A DNA stretch of 64,000 nt from Streptococcus shenyangsis (GCF_006385785.1 NZ_VFSH01000003.1:170374-234373), one strand, 5' to 3'. Positions 9,300-18,530 are shown, numbered from the stretch's first letter. Numbers and translations: made by a program. Notes: generated by a model not told the origin, from the sequence alone.

Positions 9300-10559
9300 T
9301 TAATCCTCAACAAGTGTAATATCCGCTCCTAGATTACGTAATTTTTCAATAATATCAGAATAACCACGTAAGATAAACTCGATATTTGTAATTTCAGTTT
9401 TACCTTCAGCCATGAGCCCAGCAATGACTAGTGCAGCCCCAGCTCGTAGGTCGGTCGCTTTAACACTTGCCCCACGCAAATCACGTCCACCTGTATACAA
9501 AATATGACCATTTGTTGTCGAAATGTCCGCATCCATCTTTGCTAGTTCAAAAACATGATTTACACGTTTTTCGTAAATCGTATCGACAATTGTACCACGA
9601 CCATTCGCTCTTAGTAAAAGTGGGGTAATCGGTTGTTGCAAATCAGTTGCAAAGCCTGGGTAAGGAGCTGTCTTAATATTGATTGCTTTCAAATTAGACT
9701 GCTCTTCGACAAAAATGCTGTCTTCAGATACAGTCATTCTCACTCCCATTTCTTCCAGCTTAGCAATAAATCCTTCTAGGTGTTCGTAAAGAACATTATT
9801 TATACGAATCCCCTTGCCGACTGCAGCAGCTAAAGAAATATATGTTCCAGCTTCGATACGGTCTGGAATCACCTGATGACGGGTTCCATGTAATCTTTCA
9901 ACACCATCAATAATGATGATATTAGTTCCTGCACCACGGATATGGGCACCCATATTATTCAAGAGGGTAGCTACATCAATAATTTCAGGTTCACGGGCTG
10001 CATTTTCAATAATAGTACGACCATTCGCTTTAACCGCAGCAATCATCGTATTAATCGTCGCACCGACACTAACTGTATCCATGTAAATACTTGCACCGTG
10101 AAGTCCTGTATCTTTGGCAGATAACTTCATGTTATCTCCCTCGTAGCTAACAGTAGCCCCCATAGCTTCAAAAGCCTTAAGGTGTAGGTCAATCGGGCGA
10201 GGACCAAGGTCACACCCTCCAGGCAAGCCAACTGTGGCTTCACCAAAGCGACCTAAAAGACTTCCATAAAAATAATAAGATGCACGAAGACTATTGATTT
10301 TTCCATAAGGCATTGGAATATTTTGAACACCTCTTGGGTCAATCTCCAATACATCGTCATAACGCTTTACAGTAGCTCCCATCAATTCCATGATTTCGAC
10401 AAGACTGGCTACATCCGAGATATCTGGAACGCAATCCAAAGTCACCACATCATCAGCCAATATAATAGCTGGAATTAAGGCCACAACGCTATTTTTAGCA
10501 CCACTAATAGTGATTTCACCTTGTAGTGGTAATCCACCATTGATAACAATTTTTCTCAT
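9300..10559 (-). CDS. murA2: UDP-N-acetylglucosamine 1-carboxyvinyltransferase (second MurA paralog)
   Basis: A 419-residue cytosolic enzyme that adds enolpyruvate to UDP-GlcNAc, the first committed step of peptidoglycan synthesis. Lys22-Asn23 (SGAKNSV) and the catalytic Cys116 (GGCDLGPRP), the fosfomycin target, are present. Low-GC Gram-positives carry two paralogs; the linkage to map and a GNAT gene suggests the MurA2/MurZ copy, but this is inferred from context. It is the first gene of the operon running to map, with a weak Shine-Dalgarno sequence. Confidence 0.92.
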   Translation of the reverse strand: MRKIVINGGLPLQGEITISGAKNSVVALIPAIILADDVVTLDCVPDISDVASLVEIMELMGATVKRYDDVLEIDPRGVQNIPMPYGKINSLRASYYFYGSLLGRFGEATVGLPGGCDLGPRPIDLHLKAFEAMGATVSYEGDNMKLSAKDTGLHGASIYMDTVSVGATINTMIAAVKANGRTIIENAAREPEIIDVATLLNNMGAHIRGAGTNIIIIDGVERLHGTRHQVIPDRIEAGTYISLAAAVGKGIRINNVLYEHLEGFIAKLEEMGVRMTVSEDSIFVEEQSNLKAINIKTAPYPGFATDLQQPITPLLLRANGRGTIVDTIYEKRVNHVFELAKMDADISTTNGHILYTGGRDLRGASVKATDLRAGAALVIAGLMAEGKTEITNIEFILRGYSDIIEKLRNLGADITLVED

Positions 10560-10609
10560 TCTAAGTTTTTAATACTCTTTCAAGATTTCTAATAAGGTCT
10601 TTAAAATAA

Positions 10610-10618
10610 ATTATATCA
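10610..10618 (-). promoter_or_regulatory. Extended -10 promoter of the murA2 operon
   Basis: On the minus strand TGATATAAT (extended -10, TGnTATAAT) lies about 50 bp upstream of the murA2 ATG. No good -35 is visible at 17 bp. The IS630 remnant ends only about 35 bp upstream of it. Confidence 0.55.
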
Positions 10619-10651
10619 TAAATGCAACCTTTTTTCCATCCTTTTCAATTT

Positions 10652-11514
10652 TATAGTTGCTTAGTTTTAAACAAAAGCTATGATATATAGTACTGATTTT
10701 AAGCAAGGAGCATTAGATTACATCAAAGAGGGACACCGCCATGTCGAAGCATCTAAAGTTTTTGATGTTGGCGTCAGAACTCTCTTCACGTGGGAAAAGA
10801 AAGACGCAAACAAGGACACTTAGAGCGGAGAAAGCGAGTCGTCAAAAAGCGGAAGATTACTTTAGAGGAATTGAAAGCCTTTGTAGAGGCTCATCCAGAC
10901 ACTTTTTTACGGGAAATTGTGGCACATTTTGATTGTGTTGTTCCTTCAGTATGGGCAGCTTTAAAGCAGATTCATGTCACTTTAAAAAATGACGACTAGC
11001 TTTAAGGAAAAAAATCCAGAGAAAGTCGCTGAGTTTCTTGATATTTTGGATAACCTAAAAGATTTACCAGTCGTATATATTGATGAAACAGGAGTCGACC
11101 GCTACTTCTATCGTCCTTATGCACGGGCTCCTAGAGGGGAAAAAGTCTATGAAAAGATTAGCGGACTTCAATTGTTGCAGGACAAGTAGACGGAGAGTTT
11201 ATAGCTTCTATGATTTACAAGGAAAGTATGACGAGTAATTTCTTTGTGGAGTGGTTCAAAACGCAACTTCTACCTGTTTTGAAGAGCCCTCATGTCATTG
11301 TCATGGACAATGCTAGTTTTCATCCTAAGAACATTTTGGATGAGCTTTGCATTCAAGATAAGAACTTTTTCTTACCTCTACCACCTTATTCACCAGATTT
11401 GAATCCTATTGAGCCAGCTTGGGCTATCTTGAAAAAGAAAGTGATGGATTTATTAAGGGAAGTTCCAAATATTTTTGAATGTTTGAAACGCTTTTTTAAA
11501 ACTAAATGACTATA
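10652..11514 (+). mobile_element. Degenerate IS630-family insertion sequence
   Basis: The element is about 863 bp with terminal inverted repeats: TATAGTTGCTTAGTTTTAAA at the left and, reverse-complemented, TATAGTCATTTAGTTTTAAA at the right. TA flanks fit IS630 target preference. It carries one frameshifted transposase and lies between the murA2 promoter and the pspC-tex operon. Confidence 0.85.
10680..11509 (+). pseudogene. IS630-family transposase, broken by several frameshifts
   Basis: Reading from ATG at 10680 gives an HTH start (MIYSTDFKQGALDYIKEGHR). The frame shifts near 10790 (continuing GHLERRKRVVKKRKITLEEL), near 11000 (TTSFKEKNPEKVAEFL) and near 11165-11200 (MIYKESMTSNFFVEWF). The DDE catalytic residues remain recognisable across frames: Asp in VVYIDETG, Asp in VIVMDNASFH and Glu in SPDLNPIEPAW. 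At least three indels make it inactive. Confidence 0.88.
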
Positions 11515-11518
11515 AAAG

Positions 11519-11568
11519 TAAAAAAGCTTTAAATCAAGGAGTTTAGACTATTGATTTAAAGCTTTTTG
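11519..11568. terminator. Strong stem-loop after IS630, bidirectional terminator
   Basis: AAAAAAGCTTTAAATCAA pairs with TTGATTTAAAGCTTTTT around a 14-bp loop, with T runs readable on both strands. On the minus strand it lies about 100 bp past the pspC-like stop; on the plus strand it follows the transposase. Confidence 0.7.
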
Positions 11569-11665
11569 CTTATTCCTAATCTTTTGTAGAATACTATTAG
11601 CCATGTACAAAAAAATCCTATTTCTATAAATGTGTAAGAAACTATTACCTTATTAGCTAAGTACC

Positions 11666-11938
11666 TCACCAAAACCATCCTTCATTATCGTCAATGGCTT
11701 GGGCTTCTTTGCGTTTTCGTGGACCTGTTCCGTACATTTCTGCTTCGATCTCTTCCTTGGTTGGCATGATAGAAGCTAGGATGATATAGATAATCACGCC
11801 AAGTCCAAAGTTTGCGACTGTAAAAATAGCAAATAGAAAACGAACAAGGGTAACATCAAAGTTCCACTTGTCTGACAAACCTGCCAGAACTCCTGAAATC
11901 ATACGATTTCGTCTCATTTTATAAAATTTACTGTTCAT
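11666..11938 (-). CDS. PspC-domain membrane protein
   Basis: A 90-residue protein with the PspC domain: a basic N-terminus (MNSKFYKMRRNRMISGVLAGL), one hydrophobic helix (VRFLFAIFTVANFGLGVIIY) and a charged cytoplasmic tail ending in EGWFW. PspC-type proteins sense envelope stress in other bacteria; here only the small membrane form is present. The ATG at 11938 follows AGAGGAAA at good spacing, so a longer reading from 11968 is not favoured. It ends the tex-sprT-pspC run. Confidence 0.8.
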   Translation of the reverse strand: MNSKFYKMRRNRMISGVLAGLSDKWNFDVTLVRFLFAIFTVANFGLGVIIYIILASIMPTKEEIEAEMYGTGPRKRKEAQAIDDNEGWFW

Positions 11939-11996
11939 GATATTTCCTCTTTCTGCTAGGTTAGTCATAGTATATCACGGGTAGGCTCGGCTTTCA

Positions 11997-12446
11997 TCAG
12001 TCCTCAGGCTGATTTACTAGTAGCAATTTACCTCGACAAAGTCCACAGCGATAGCGTTTGGTATCAATCCTTCGCTTGCGATGATAACTTTGCTGGCAGG
12101 ATTGGCAACGATAGAGCTTGCTTGGCTTGGCGTTACTATTGGGCAAGGATGGAACAAAGCGTAATCCATCCACTGCTTTCAAAAGTTCCTTAAAATCTAG
12201 ATCCTTGTGTTGATAGCCCTTCCCTTGAAAATAGAGGTGATAATGACAGAGTTCATGTCGGACAATTTTCCTAAAAACATCCAACCCCAATTCCTGATAA
12301 ACTTTGGGATTAAAATCCAAATGCCCATCTTTTGGGAAAAACCGCCCACCTGTCGAACGTAGACGCCTATTCCACTGGACATGATGGATAAAAGGTCTGC
12401 CGAAGTCTTCTAGTGAAACCTGTTTAACGTAATCAGTCAGTTTCAT
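11997..12446 (-). CDS. SprT-family zinc metalloprotease-like protein
   Basis: A 149-residue protein of the SprT-like family (B. subtilis YdcK type). It has the zinc motif HELCHYH, a later histidine in GYQHKDLDF, and a C-terminal zinc ribbon with CQSC and CGLC pairs. The ATG ([16 protein letters not shown]) lies inside the last codons of tex, overlapping it by 14 bp without its own clear ribosome binding site, so translation is probably coupled. The biological substrate is not known. Confidence 0.85.
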   Translation of the reverse strand: MKLTDYVKQVSLEDFGRPFIHHVQWNRRLRSTGGRFFPKDGHLDFNPKVYQELGLDVFRKIVRHELCHYHLYFQGKGYQHKDLDFKELLKAVDGLRFVPSLPNSNAKPSKLYRCQSCQQSYHRKRRIDTKRYRCGLCRGKLLLVNQPED

Positions 12447-14562
12447 TTGGAGCGAGAAGCGACAGATTGACTTTTTCACGTTCAGTATCGATTTTCTTAA
12501 CCCAAACCGTTACCAAATCTCCGACTGACACCACTTGGCTTGGGTGTTTGATAAATTTGCGACTCATATGCGAAATGTGAATCAAGCCGTCTTCGTGAAT
12601 TCCAATGTCAACGAAGGCACCAAAGTCAACTACATTACGCACCACACCCTCTAGCTTCTGACCAACCACTAAATCCTTGATATCTAGGACATCTTGGCGA
12701 AGCACAGGTGCGTCAAAGGAATCACGGAAATCTCGACCTGGTTTGAGAAGGTCTGCAATGATATCTTTAAGGGTTTCTGGACCAAGGTCTAGCTCTTGCG
12801 CCATATCTTTGATTGAAAGGGACTTGAGTTTACTTTGGACTTCTTCATTCAAGTCTGTAATGTCCAAACGTTTGAAAAGTTCCTTAACGGCGGCGTAATT
12901 TTCTGGGTGAACTCCTGTGTTATCAAGGATATTGCTACTTTCAGGGATACGGAGGAAACCAGCTGCCTGTTCAAAGGCCTTGGCCCCCAGACGAGGAACT
13001 TTCTTGATTTGGGCGCGTGAAGTGATTTTTCCCTCTTCCTCACGGTATTTGACAATATTTTCAGAAATAGTTTTATTAAGTCCAGCGACATGGGAAAGAA
13101 GAGCTGGGCTGGCTGTATTGACATTGACACCGACTTGGTTAACCACTGTATCGACAACAAAGTCCAGACTTTCAGAAAGTTTCTTCTGGCTGACATCATG
13201 CTGGTACTGGCCGACACCGATTGACTTAGGATCGATTTTGACCAATTCCGCAAGGGGATCTTGCAAACGACGGGCGATAGAGATGGCTGAGCGTTTTTCA
13301 ACGGTCAAATCTGGAAACTCCTGACGAGCAAGTTCGCTGGCAGAATAGACAGAAGCACCACTTTCATTGACGATAACATAGCTAACTCCTGAGAAATCTT
13401 TCAGAACTTCCACCACAAAAGCTTCACTTTCACGACTGGCCGTTCCATTTCCGATAGCAATAATCTCTACACCGTATTGACCAATCAAGTCTGCCAGATC
13501 TTTCTTAGCTTCTTCGATTTGACGAGCAGAGGCTGGTTTGACAGGATAAATGACCTGAGTTGTCAGCATTTTCCCAGTTGCATCAACGACAGCTAGCTTG
13601 GCACCTGTACGAAAGGCAGGGTCAAATCCAAGAACCACGCGCCCTTTCAATGGAGCAACCAAGAGGAGATTGCGCAGGTTGTCAGAAAAGAGTTGGATAG
13701 CTCCTTCTTCTGCTTTTTCAGTCAATTCTGTCCGAATACGGCGCTCGATAGCAGGCAAGACCTTTTTCTTAACCGATTGCTGAACAACTTCATCAATATA
13801 GGCGTTTTTCACCTTAAAACGAGTTGCAAAGAAGGCAAGGATACGGTCCGTCGCATGTTCAAAACCGACCTTCAAGACACCTAGCTTCTCCCCACGATTG
13901 AGGGCTAAGGTACGATAACCTTGCATATTTCCAACCGTCTCTGAAAAATCATAATAAATCTGAAAAACCTGCTTTTCATCAAGACTTTCATTCTTGACTT
14001 GAGAAGTGAGTTTAGAGTGTCTCAGCACCTCCTGATAAGTCATGGCGCGCAGTGTCACATCTTCCGATAAGGCTTCGACCAAGATATCAACTGCACCAGC
14101 CAAAGCTTCCTTACCAGTCATAAATCCTTCACAGACAAACTTCTCAGCTTCTTTCTCTAAGTCAGCTACATTCTGCAAAATCAGGCGAGCAAGAGGAAAG
14201 AGTCCTGCTTCACGGGCAATTGTTGCCTTGGTTCGACGTTTCTCCTTGTATGGAAGATAGAGTTCTTCAACATCTGCTAGTTTTTCGGCAGCTAAGATAG
14301 CTTCTTCCAATTCCTTTGTTAGCTTTCCTTGTTCTTGAATCTTAGCCAAAACAGCTTCCTTACGGTAATTGAGGTTGGTCAGGCTTTTATCCAAGTCAAT
14401 AATGGCCTTAATCGCCACCTCATCCAGACTACCAGTCATGTCCTTGCGATAACGCGCGATAAAGGGAATAGTCGCCCCTTCGGCAGTCAAACTTAGAACA
14501 GTATCAATTTGCTTTAACGTCACTCCCAAATCTTGGGAGATTTTTTCATATTTTTTATCCAT
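12433..14562 (-). CDS. tex: Tex-like S1 RNA-binding protein
   Basis: A 709-residue protein of the Tex/YhgF family, which acts in transcription and RNA handling. In order: N-terminal helical region, YqgF/RNase H-like domain ([20 protein letters not shown] near 315), helix-hairpin-helix segments ([17 protein letters not shown]), and a C-terminal S1 domain ([20 protein letters not shown]). The ATG at 14562 gives the standard [13 protein letters not shown] start. No ribosome binding site precedes it; instead an extended -10 promoter ends six bases upstream, which implies a leaderless mRNA. sprT overlaps its end. Confidence 0.92.
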   Translation of the reverse strand: MDKKYEKISQDLGVTLKQIDTVLSLTAEGATIPFIARYRKDMTGSLDEVAIKAIIDLDKSLTNLNYRKEAVLAKIQEQGKLTKELEEAILAAEKLADVEELYLPYKEKRRTKATIAREAGLFPLARLILQNVADLEKEAEKFVCEGFMTGKEALAGAVDILVEALSEDVTLRAMTYQEVLRHSKLTSQVKNESLDEKQVFQIYYDFSETVGNMQGYRTLALNRGEKLGVLKVGFEHATDRILAFFATRFKVKNAYIDEVVQQSVKKKVLPAIERRIRTELTEKAEEGAIQLFSDNLRNLLLVAPLKGRVVLGFDPAFRTGAKLAVVDATGKMLTTQVIYPVKPASARQIEEAKKDLADLIGQYGVEIIAIGNGTASRESEAFVVEVLKDFSGVSYVIVNESGASVYSASELARQEFPDLTVEKRSAISIARRLQDPLAELVKIDPKSIGVGQYQHDVSQKKLSESLDFVVDTVVNQVGVNVNTASPALLSHVAGLNKTISENIVKYREEEGKITSRAQIKKVPRLGAKAFEQAAGFLRIPESSNILDNTGVHPENYAAVKELFKRLDITDLNEEVQSKLKSLSIKDMAQELDLGPETLKDIIADLLKPGRDFRDSFDAPVLRQDVLDIKDLVVGQKLEGVVRNVVDFGAFVDIGIHEDGLIHISHMSRKFIKHPSQVVSVGDLVTVWVKKIDTEREKVNLSLLAPNETD

Positions 14563-14568
14563 GAATCT

Positions 14569-14577
14569 ATTATACCA
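14569..14577 (-). promoter_or_regulatory. Extended -10 promoter giving a leaderless tex transcript
   Basis: The minus strand reads TGGTATAAT, then AGATTC, then ATG. TGnTATAAT is a near-perfect extended -10. Transcription would start 6-7 bases downstream, at the A of the start codon. The -35 position at 17 bp spacing (AATTTG) is poor, as expected for extended -10 promoters. Confidence 0.7.
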
Positions 14578-14589
14578 CAAGCTAAACAT

Positions 14590-14843
14590 TTCAAATTAGC
14601 TCTTACAATTTTAAAACATAAGTTGGTGAATAAATTTGCTTCATTTCAATATTCTATTTATTGAGAAGGTTGCAATTTAATTCTAATAGTTTACAAAAGA
14701 ATCTATGAGTAATTTCACTGTTTTTATTTTTTACAAAACGCTTTATAAAGCTATTTGTTGAAGTTAACGAATCAATTTTCAGAGCAAATAAAAATCGCAA
14801 GCCTAAGCCTGCGGTGGGGATAATCTTTTTTGAAATTTTTAAA
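14590..14843. other. Gene-poor gap upstream of tex
   Basis: No convincing gene. An open frame at 14654-14857 (minus) overlaps a hairpin and the sRNA terminator and has low-complexity Lys/Phe-rich content, so it is not called. Confidence 0.6.
14788..14813 (-). terminator. Second hairpin terminator downstream of the small RNA
   Basis: On the minus strand CGCAGGC-TTAG-GCTTGCG forms a tight GC-rich stem followed by ATTTTTATTT. It backs up the terminator at 14843-14866 and insulates the tex promoter. Confidence 0.7.
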
Positions 14844-14866
14844 CAAAAAAGGAGCATTTAAGCTCC
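14843..14866 (-). terminator. Terminator of the small RNA
   Basis: On the minus strand GGAGC-TTAAAT-GCTCC is followed by TTTTTTG, a classic intrinsic terminator, at the 3' end of the small RNA. Confidence 0.85.
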
Positions 14867-14969
14867 CTCCTTTGAAATAACGGACACTTGGCTGGTCGGT
14901 GTACCCAGCATCTCAGATACCTTTTTCAAGGTGCGGCAGGAACCTTTCTGCCCTCAAATGTCTCTCGTT
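14844..14969 (-). ncRNA. Structured small RNA of unknown family, about 126 nt
   Basis: The transcript would start about 7 bases after a consensus -10 and end at an intrinsic terminator. It folds into GGCAG/CTGCC (8-nt loop), ACCTT-GAAA-AAGGT (GNRA-type tetraloop) and GCTGG/CCAGC, followed by the terminator stem. No open frame with a ribosome binding site is present. It lacks the GGAAGCA motif of SRP RNA, the resume frame of tmRNA and T-box signatures, so I cannot assign it to a known family. Its promoter overlaps the 3' end of the PBECR pseudogene. Confidence 0.7.
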
Positions 14970-14975
14970 AACTTT

Positions 14976-15004
14976 ATTCTAGCACTATCTACTTTTTTGG
15001 TCAA
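14976..15004 (-). promoter_or_regulatory. Sigma-A promoter of the small RNA
   Basis: Minus-strand TTGACC (14999-15004), a 17-bp spacer and TAGAAT (14976-14981). The hexamers overlap the last codons of the PBECR pseudogene. Confidence 0.75.
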
Positions 15005-15364
15005 GCTTTCTCAATCTACCAGACTTGATACGACTTTGTAACTTGAAATCTTGTAAGCGATACATGGTCGGAACATAAAAGAAATCGCCGCTTTTATGTA
15101 ACTTGATGGCAACAAGAACATTATCATCAAATCTTTTTACGTATTCAAAACTAGCATCTTTCTCTCGTGGATTGACCCCAACGAAATCTGGGTTCCTTAG
15201 TATGAGTTCCAGGTCTTCAATATGATGAATCACATCATTGTGATGGCGTTTTATCATATGGCTTCTCAAACCGTCTTTGTTGACCTTTATGTCGCTCGCT
15301 TCAAGAACAATATCAAAAAATTTTTTACTTCATCGGTAACCTGACCGATTTTTTAGTGTTCCAT
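14985..15364 (-). pseudogene. PBECR-type (barnase/EndoU/RelE-like) nuclease domain gene, 5' end frameshifted
   Basis: The 3' part reads openly (KRHHNDVIHHIEDLELILRN ... DFFYVPTMYRLQDFK). It resembles the PBECR phage-associated nuclease fold, with His-rich RHHNDV and FYVPTMYR motifs; the assignment is from memory of the family. The true start is probably ATG 15364 behind GGAGG. Reading from there hits TAA after three codons (MEH), and the downstream frame (KIGQVTDEVKNFF) shifts again at a T run near 15325 before rejoining DIVLEASDIKVNKDG. Two small indels at homopolymers therefore separate start and body. A shorter product from the internal ATG at 15269 would lack a ribosome binding site. Confidence 0.6.
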
Positions 15365-15388
15365 CATTTCCTCCGTTATTCCACAACT

Positions 15389-15397
15389 ATTATATCA
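15389..15397 (-). promoter_or_regulatory. Extended -10 promoter of the PBECR pseudogene
   Basis: Minus-strand TGATATAAT lies about 25 bp upstream of GGAGGAAATGATG. A functional-looking promoter and ribosome binding site remain in front of the broken gene. Confidence 0.55.
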
Positions 15398-15519
15398 CAA
15401 TTATGGTGTATATTAGGATATATCAAGCTCTATTATTCGTTAGATACTCAATTTTAACTTTTTCCTTTTCCCAAAAATAATAGTATAATAGAGGTAGAAT
15501 TTAGAATCGAGGTACACCT

Positions 15520-15651
15520 ATGGCTGTAAAATTTACAAAAACGGACGACTTGGATAAGATGTTTGAGGAGTTTGCGAAACTCCCTGATTTGAAACAAGTT
15601 ACTTTCCCTGATGACAAAGAGAAAAAAGCCAAAGCAGAAAAGAAAAACTAG
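15520..15651 (+). CDS. Small conserved protein, 43 residues
   Basis: MAVKFTKTDDLDKMFEEF begins a 43-residue, highly charged protein with a Lys-rich tail (KEKKAKAEKKN). It has a good ribosome binding site (CGAGGT) and a -10 TATAAT at 15484-15489. Its TAG is directly followed by the ATG of the membrane permease, so it leads a three-gene operon with translational coupling. No domain is recognised; the role may be linked to the YcgR/YcgQ-like pair. Confidence 0.75.
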   Translation: MAVKFTKTDDLDKMFEEFAKLPDLKQVTFPDDKEKKAKAEKKN

Positions 15652-16557
15652 ATGACTGCTTTCCAAGAACTCCCATCTAGTGTGCTTCAGACTGGGGCTA
15701 TTTTTCTCTCCATTATCATTGAAGCCCTTCCCTTCGTTCTGATAGGAAGCATTGTCTCAGGGTTAATTGAGGTTTATATCACACCTGATAAGGTGTATCA
15801 TTTTCTCCCTCGAAATCGTTGGGGGAGAATCTTTTTTGGTACCTTCGTCGGGATACTTTTTCCCTCTTGTGAATGTGGAATTGTCCCCATTATCAATCGT
15901 TTTCTGGAAAAGAAGGTCCCCAGTTACACGGCTGTTCCTTTTCTTGTAACAGCACCTGTTATCAATCCTATTGTCCTCTTTGCGACCTATTCTGCCTTTG
16001 GCAACTCCTTCCATGTCGCTCTGTTACGAGCTCTTGGTTCCATTCTTGTAGCTGTGATACTTGGGATTTTTCTGGGATTTTTCTGGCAAGAACCGATTCA
16101 AAAAGAAAATCGGTTGGCCTGTCATGAGCATGATTTTTCTCACTTAAGCCCTGCAAAAAAAGTTTTTCAGGTCTTTGTGCAGGCCATTGATGAATTTTTT
16201 GATACGGGACGTTATTTGGTATTTGGCTGTCTCTTTGCTTCTATAATACAGGTCTACGTTCCGACTCAGATTCTGACCTCTATCAGTGCAACCCCTATTT
16301 TTGCCATCCTGCTCTTGATGCTTTTGGCCTTTCTTCTTTCGCTCTGTAGTGAGGCCGATGCCTTTATTGGGGCCTCTCTACTCTCGAGTTTCGGTTTGGC
16401 ACCAGTTCTGGCCTTTCTCGTCATTGGCCCAATGCTGGATATCAAAAATATTCTCATGATGAAACATTACTTGAAAACACGATTTATCAGTCACTTCATT
16501 ACGATTGTGACTCTTGTCGTCTTAGTCTATTCTCTCTTGATTGGAGTCATCCTATGA
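15652..16557 (+). CDS. YcgR/YraQ-like permease (DUF318 family)
   Basis: A 301-residue membrane protein with about eight hydrophobic segments and the family motifs GILFPSCECGIVPIINRF and VTAPVINPIVLFATY. A cytosolic loop near residues 150-175 splits two homologous halves. The next gene overlaps by ATGA and encodes its usual partner. In Bacilli the pair is YcgR/YcgQ; transport of a metal or small anion has been suggested for such proteins but the substrate is not established. Confidence 0.8.
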   Translation: MTAFQELPSSVLQTGAIFLSIIIEALPFVLIGSIVSGLIEVYITPDKVYHFLPRNRWGRIFFGTFVGILFPSCECGIVPIINRFLEKKVPSYTAVPFLVTAPVINPIVLFATYSAFGNSFHVALLRALGSILVAVILGIFLGFFWQEPIQKENRLACHEHDFSHLSPAKKVFQVFVQAIDEFFDTGRYLVFGCLFASIIQVYVPTQILTSISATPIFAILLLMLLAFLLSLCSEADAFIGASLLSSFGLAPVLAFLVIGPMLDIKNILMMKHYLKTRFISHFITIVTLVVLVYSLLIGVIL

Positions 16558-17369
16558 TTCGATTTTTAGTTTTAGCTGGCTATTTTGAATTGACCATTTA
16601 TCTTCATCTGTCAGGCAAATTAAACCAGTACATCAACATGCACTACTCCTATCTGGCCTATATTTCCATGGTACTTTCCTTTATCCTAGCAATTGTTCAA
16701 TTGTATATCTGGATGAAGCAAGTTAAAACCCACAGTCATTTGAACGGTCGATTGGCCAGGGTGACAAGTGTTGCGCTTCTGGCTATTCCGATTGTCGTCG
16801 GTTTAACTTTCCCAACTGTTAGCTTGGATTCTCAGACTGTTTCTGCCAAAGGATATCATTTCCCCTTATCGGAAGGAACGGATCAAGCCATCCAGACCAG
16901 TGAAGGGACGACAAGCCAATACTTGAAACCAGATACCAGTTCTTATTTTTCAAAATCAGCTTATGAAAAGGAAATGAGAACGGCGGCGGATAAATACTTG
17001 TCCCAAGATAGTATTCAGATCACTAATGAAAACTATATGGAAGTCATGGAGGCTATCTACGACTATCCAGATGAGTTTGAGGGTAAGACAGTCCAGTTCA
17101 CAGGCTTTGTCTATAACGACCCCAGTCATGCCAATAGTCAATTTCTGTTCCGCTTCGGCATTATTCACTGTATCGCAGATTCTGGTGTCTATGGATTGCT
17201 GACAAAGGGAAATACCCGTCAGTATGAGAACAACACCTGGATAACAGCCAAAGGAAAACTGGTCAATCACTACCATAAAGAACTCAAACAAAATCTCCCA
17301 ACCTTGGAAATCGACAGTTTTACAAAAGTCGATAAACCAGAAAATCCCTATGTGTATCGAGCTTTTTAA
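16554..17369 (+). CDS. TIGR03943/YcgQ-like membrane-anchored protein
   Basis: A 271-residue protein with two N-terminal helices (residues 1-65), a third near 75-95, and an extracytoplasmic domain. This domain includes EFEGKTVQFTGFVYNDP and FGIIHCIADSGVYGLL, typical of the DUF1980 C-terminal domain with its conserved Cys. It overlaps the permease gene by 4 bp. These two proteins are almost always paired, so they probably form one membrane complex. Confidence 0.8.
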   Translation: MIRFLVLAGYFELTIYLHLSGKLNQYINMHYSYLAYISMVLSFILAIVQLYIWMKQVKTHSHLNGRLARVTSVALLAIPIVVGLTFPTVSLDSQTVSAKGYHFPLSEGTDQAIQTSEGTTSQYLKPDTSSYFSKSAYEKEMRTAADKYLSQDSIQITNENYMEVMEAIYDYPDEFEGKTVQFTGFVYNDPSHANSQFLFRFGIIHCIADSGVYGLLTKGNTRQYENNTWITAKGKLVNHYHKELKQNLPTLEIDSFTKVDKPENPYVYRAF

Positions 17370-17382
17370 GGAAAGTAAGATA

Positions 17383-17437
17383 AAAACGAACAAGTTCTTC
17401 TTCTGAATGACAGAAAAAGAGCCTGTTCGTTTTTTGT
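17383..17437. terminator. Terminator between convergent genes
   Basis: AAAACGAACA pairs with TGTTCGTTTTTT across a long loop. It lies between the stops of the YcgQ-like gene and the converging hydrolase gene. Confidence 0.65.
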
Positions 17438-17498
17438 TATCTGAGTATTAATGATTTGTAGATTTAAATCTTATACCATTTCCAGCAATACAAGTACC

Positions 17499-18215
17499 TC
17501 ATAGAGAATAAGAGAACCACTCATTAATTAGACTAGCGATTTCTTTAGGTGCTTCAGTATAAAGCTCATGGCCAAAGTTCTCTAGAAGAATAGTATCAAA
17601 ATAGTCTGGCAATTCTTTTAGGTTTTCCTCTCTCCATGTAGCTTCATTAGGATAGCGAGGACTGATAAACAAAGCATCTCCCACTTCTCTCTTAAAAGCT
17701 TGGATTTTTCTTCGTAGGCGGAGTATCGCTTCTATATTTTCATATTTTATAGCTAACTCATATCTATTATACTCCGCATCCCAGTTATAGGACTGTCTTG
17801 CGGCTTTCTCCATATTTTCTGACCAATGCTTTGCTTCGGATTTTTCTTTAGAAATAAGAAGATTTAAGTCCGAAACGACTTGAGATTCAATATAGTTTTT
17901 AGTTTCCTCTAACTCTGTATCTAAAGGTAAAATCTTATCTAAATCTAGATAGCCACCATCCAAAAGAATCAGTTTTGTCACTTCATAAAATTCCGATGCA
18001 AGATAACGCGCCAAATCTCCTCCAAGAGAATGACCTATCAGACAGATAGATTCTTCCTCTACAATCTCATTTTTAAACCATGATTTCAATTCTGTTTCAT
18101 CTCGAAGACGCTTTTCATATGGATTTAGAAAGTAAACCTGCGAATCTAGTTCTTGAAGAAAATCCTTGCTATGATAGACATTGCTTCCCAAACCGCCAAT
18201 AAAATATTTTTTCAT
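17499..18215 (-). CDS. Alpha/beta hydrolase-like protein
   Basis: A 238-residue cytosolic protein with an alpha/beta hydrolase signature: nucleophile elbow GHSLGGD (Ser near 63), and candidate catalytic Asp and His in LLDGGYLD and NFGHELY near the C-terminus. It begins with KKYFIGGLGSN, typical of small hydrolases. The substrate is unknown. It follows the small gene upstream by 3 bp, so the two are cotranscribed. Confidence 0.7.
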   Translation of the reverse strand: MKKYFIGGLGSNVYHSKDFLQELDSQVYFLNPYEKRLRDETELKSWFKNEIVEEESICLIGHSLGGDLARYLASEFYEVTKLILLDGGYLDLDKILPLDTELEETKNYIESQVVSDLNLLISKEKSEAKHWSENMEKAARQSYNWDAEYNRYELAIKYENIEAILRLRRKIQAFKREVGDALFISPRYPNEATWREENLKELPDYFDTILLENFGHELYTEAPKEIASLINEWFSYSL

Positions 18216-18218
18216 TCT

Positions 18219-18530
18219 CTACTTAATACTATGCTTATTCATCTTTTGCTCAAAGATAGTCGTGATAATTTGACGCAATTCTTCGCGTTCTTTTTCTGGA
18301 ATCTCACCACTTGTTTGAGCTGCAGCGTAGAGTTCAGGGTGTTCAATTGAAATACGTTTAATCGTACGTGTCGTAGCATGTTTTCTGACAAAAAACGGAA
18401 TTCGCTTAATCAAGTCTTGTGGTACTAGCGCAAGAATCTTCTCAGCAGTTTCCTTGTCACTAATCTTAGACGTCGTAAGTCCCTTCTTAATCATTTCCTG
18501 TTCTTTTTCTGTAAAATCTTTTAATTCCAT
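18219..18530 (-). CDS. Conserved small protein of unknown function
   Basis: A 103-residue, charged, probably helical cytosolic protein beginning MELKDFTEKEQEMIKKGL, with no signal or membrane segment and no domain I recognise. The ATG has GGAGGA-type sequence upstream. It is the first gene of a pair with the alpha/beta hydrolase. Confidence 0.65.
   Translation of the reverse strand: MELKDFTEKEQEMIKKGLTTSKISDKETAEKILALVPQDLIKRIPFFVRKHATTRTIKRISIEHPELYAAAQTSGEIPEKEREELRQIITTIFEQKMNKHSIK

Noticed and set aside
14654..14857. 67-residue minus-strand ORF downstream of the small RNA
   Set aside because: It starts within the RNA terminator and spans a second hairpin; composition is AT-driven and no ribosome binding site is present.
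14844..15364. Type III toxin-antitoxin system
   Set aside because: The RNA has no tandem repeats and lies downstream of the nuclease, unlike ToxIN-type loci; kept only as a speculative link.
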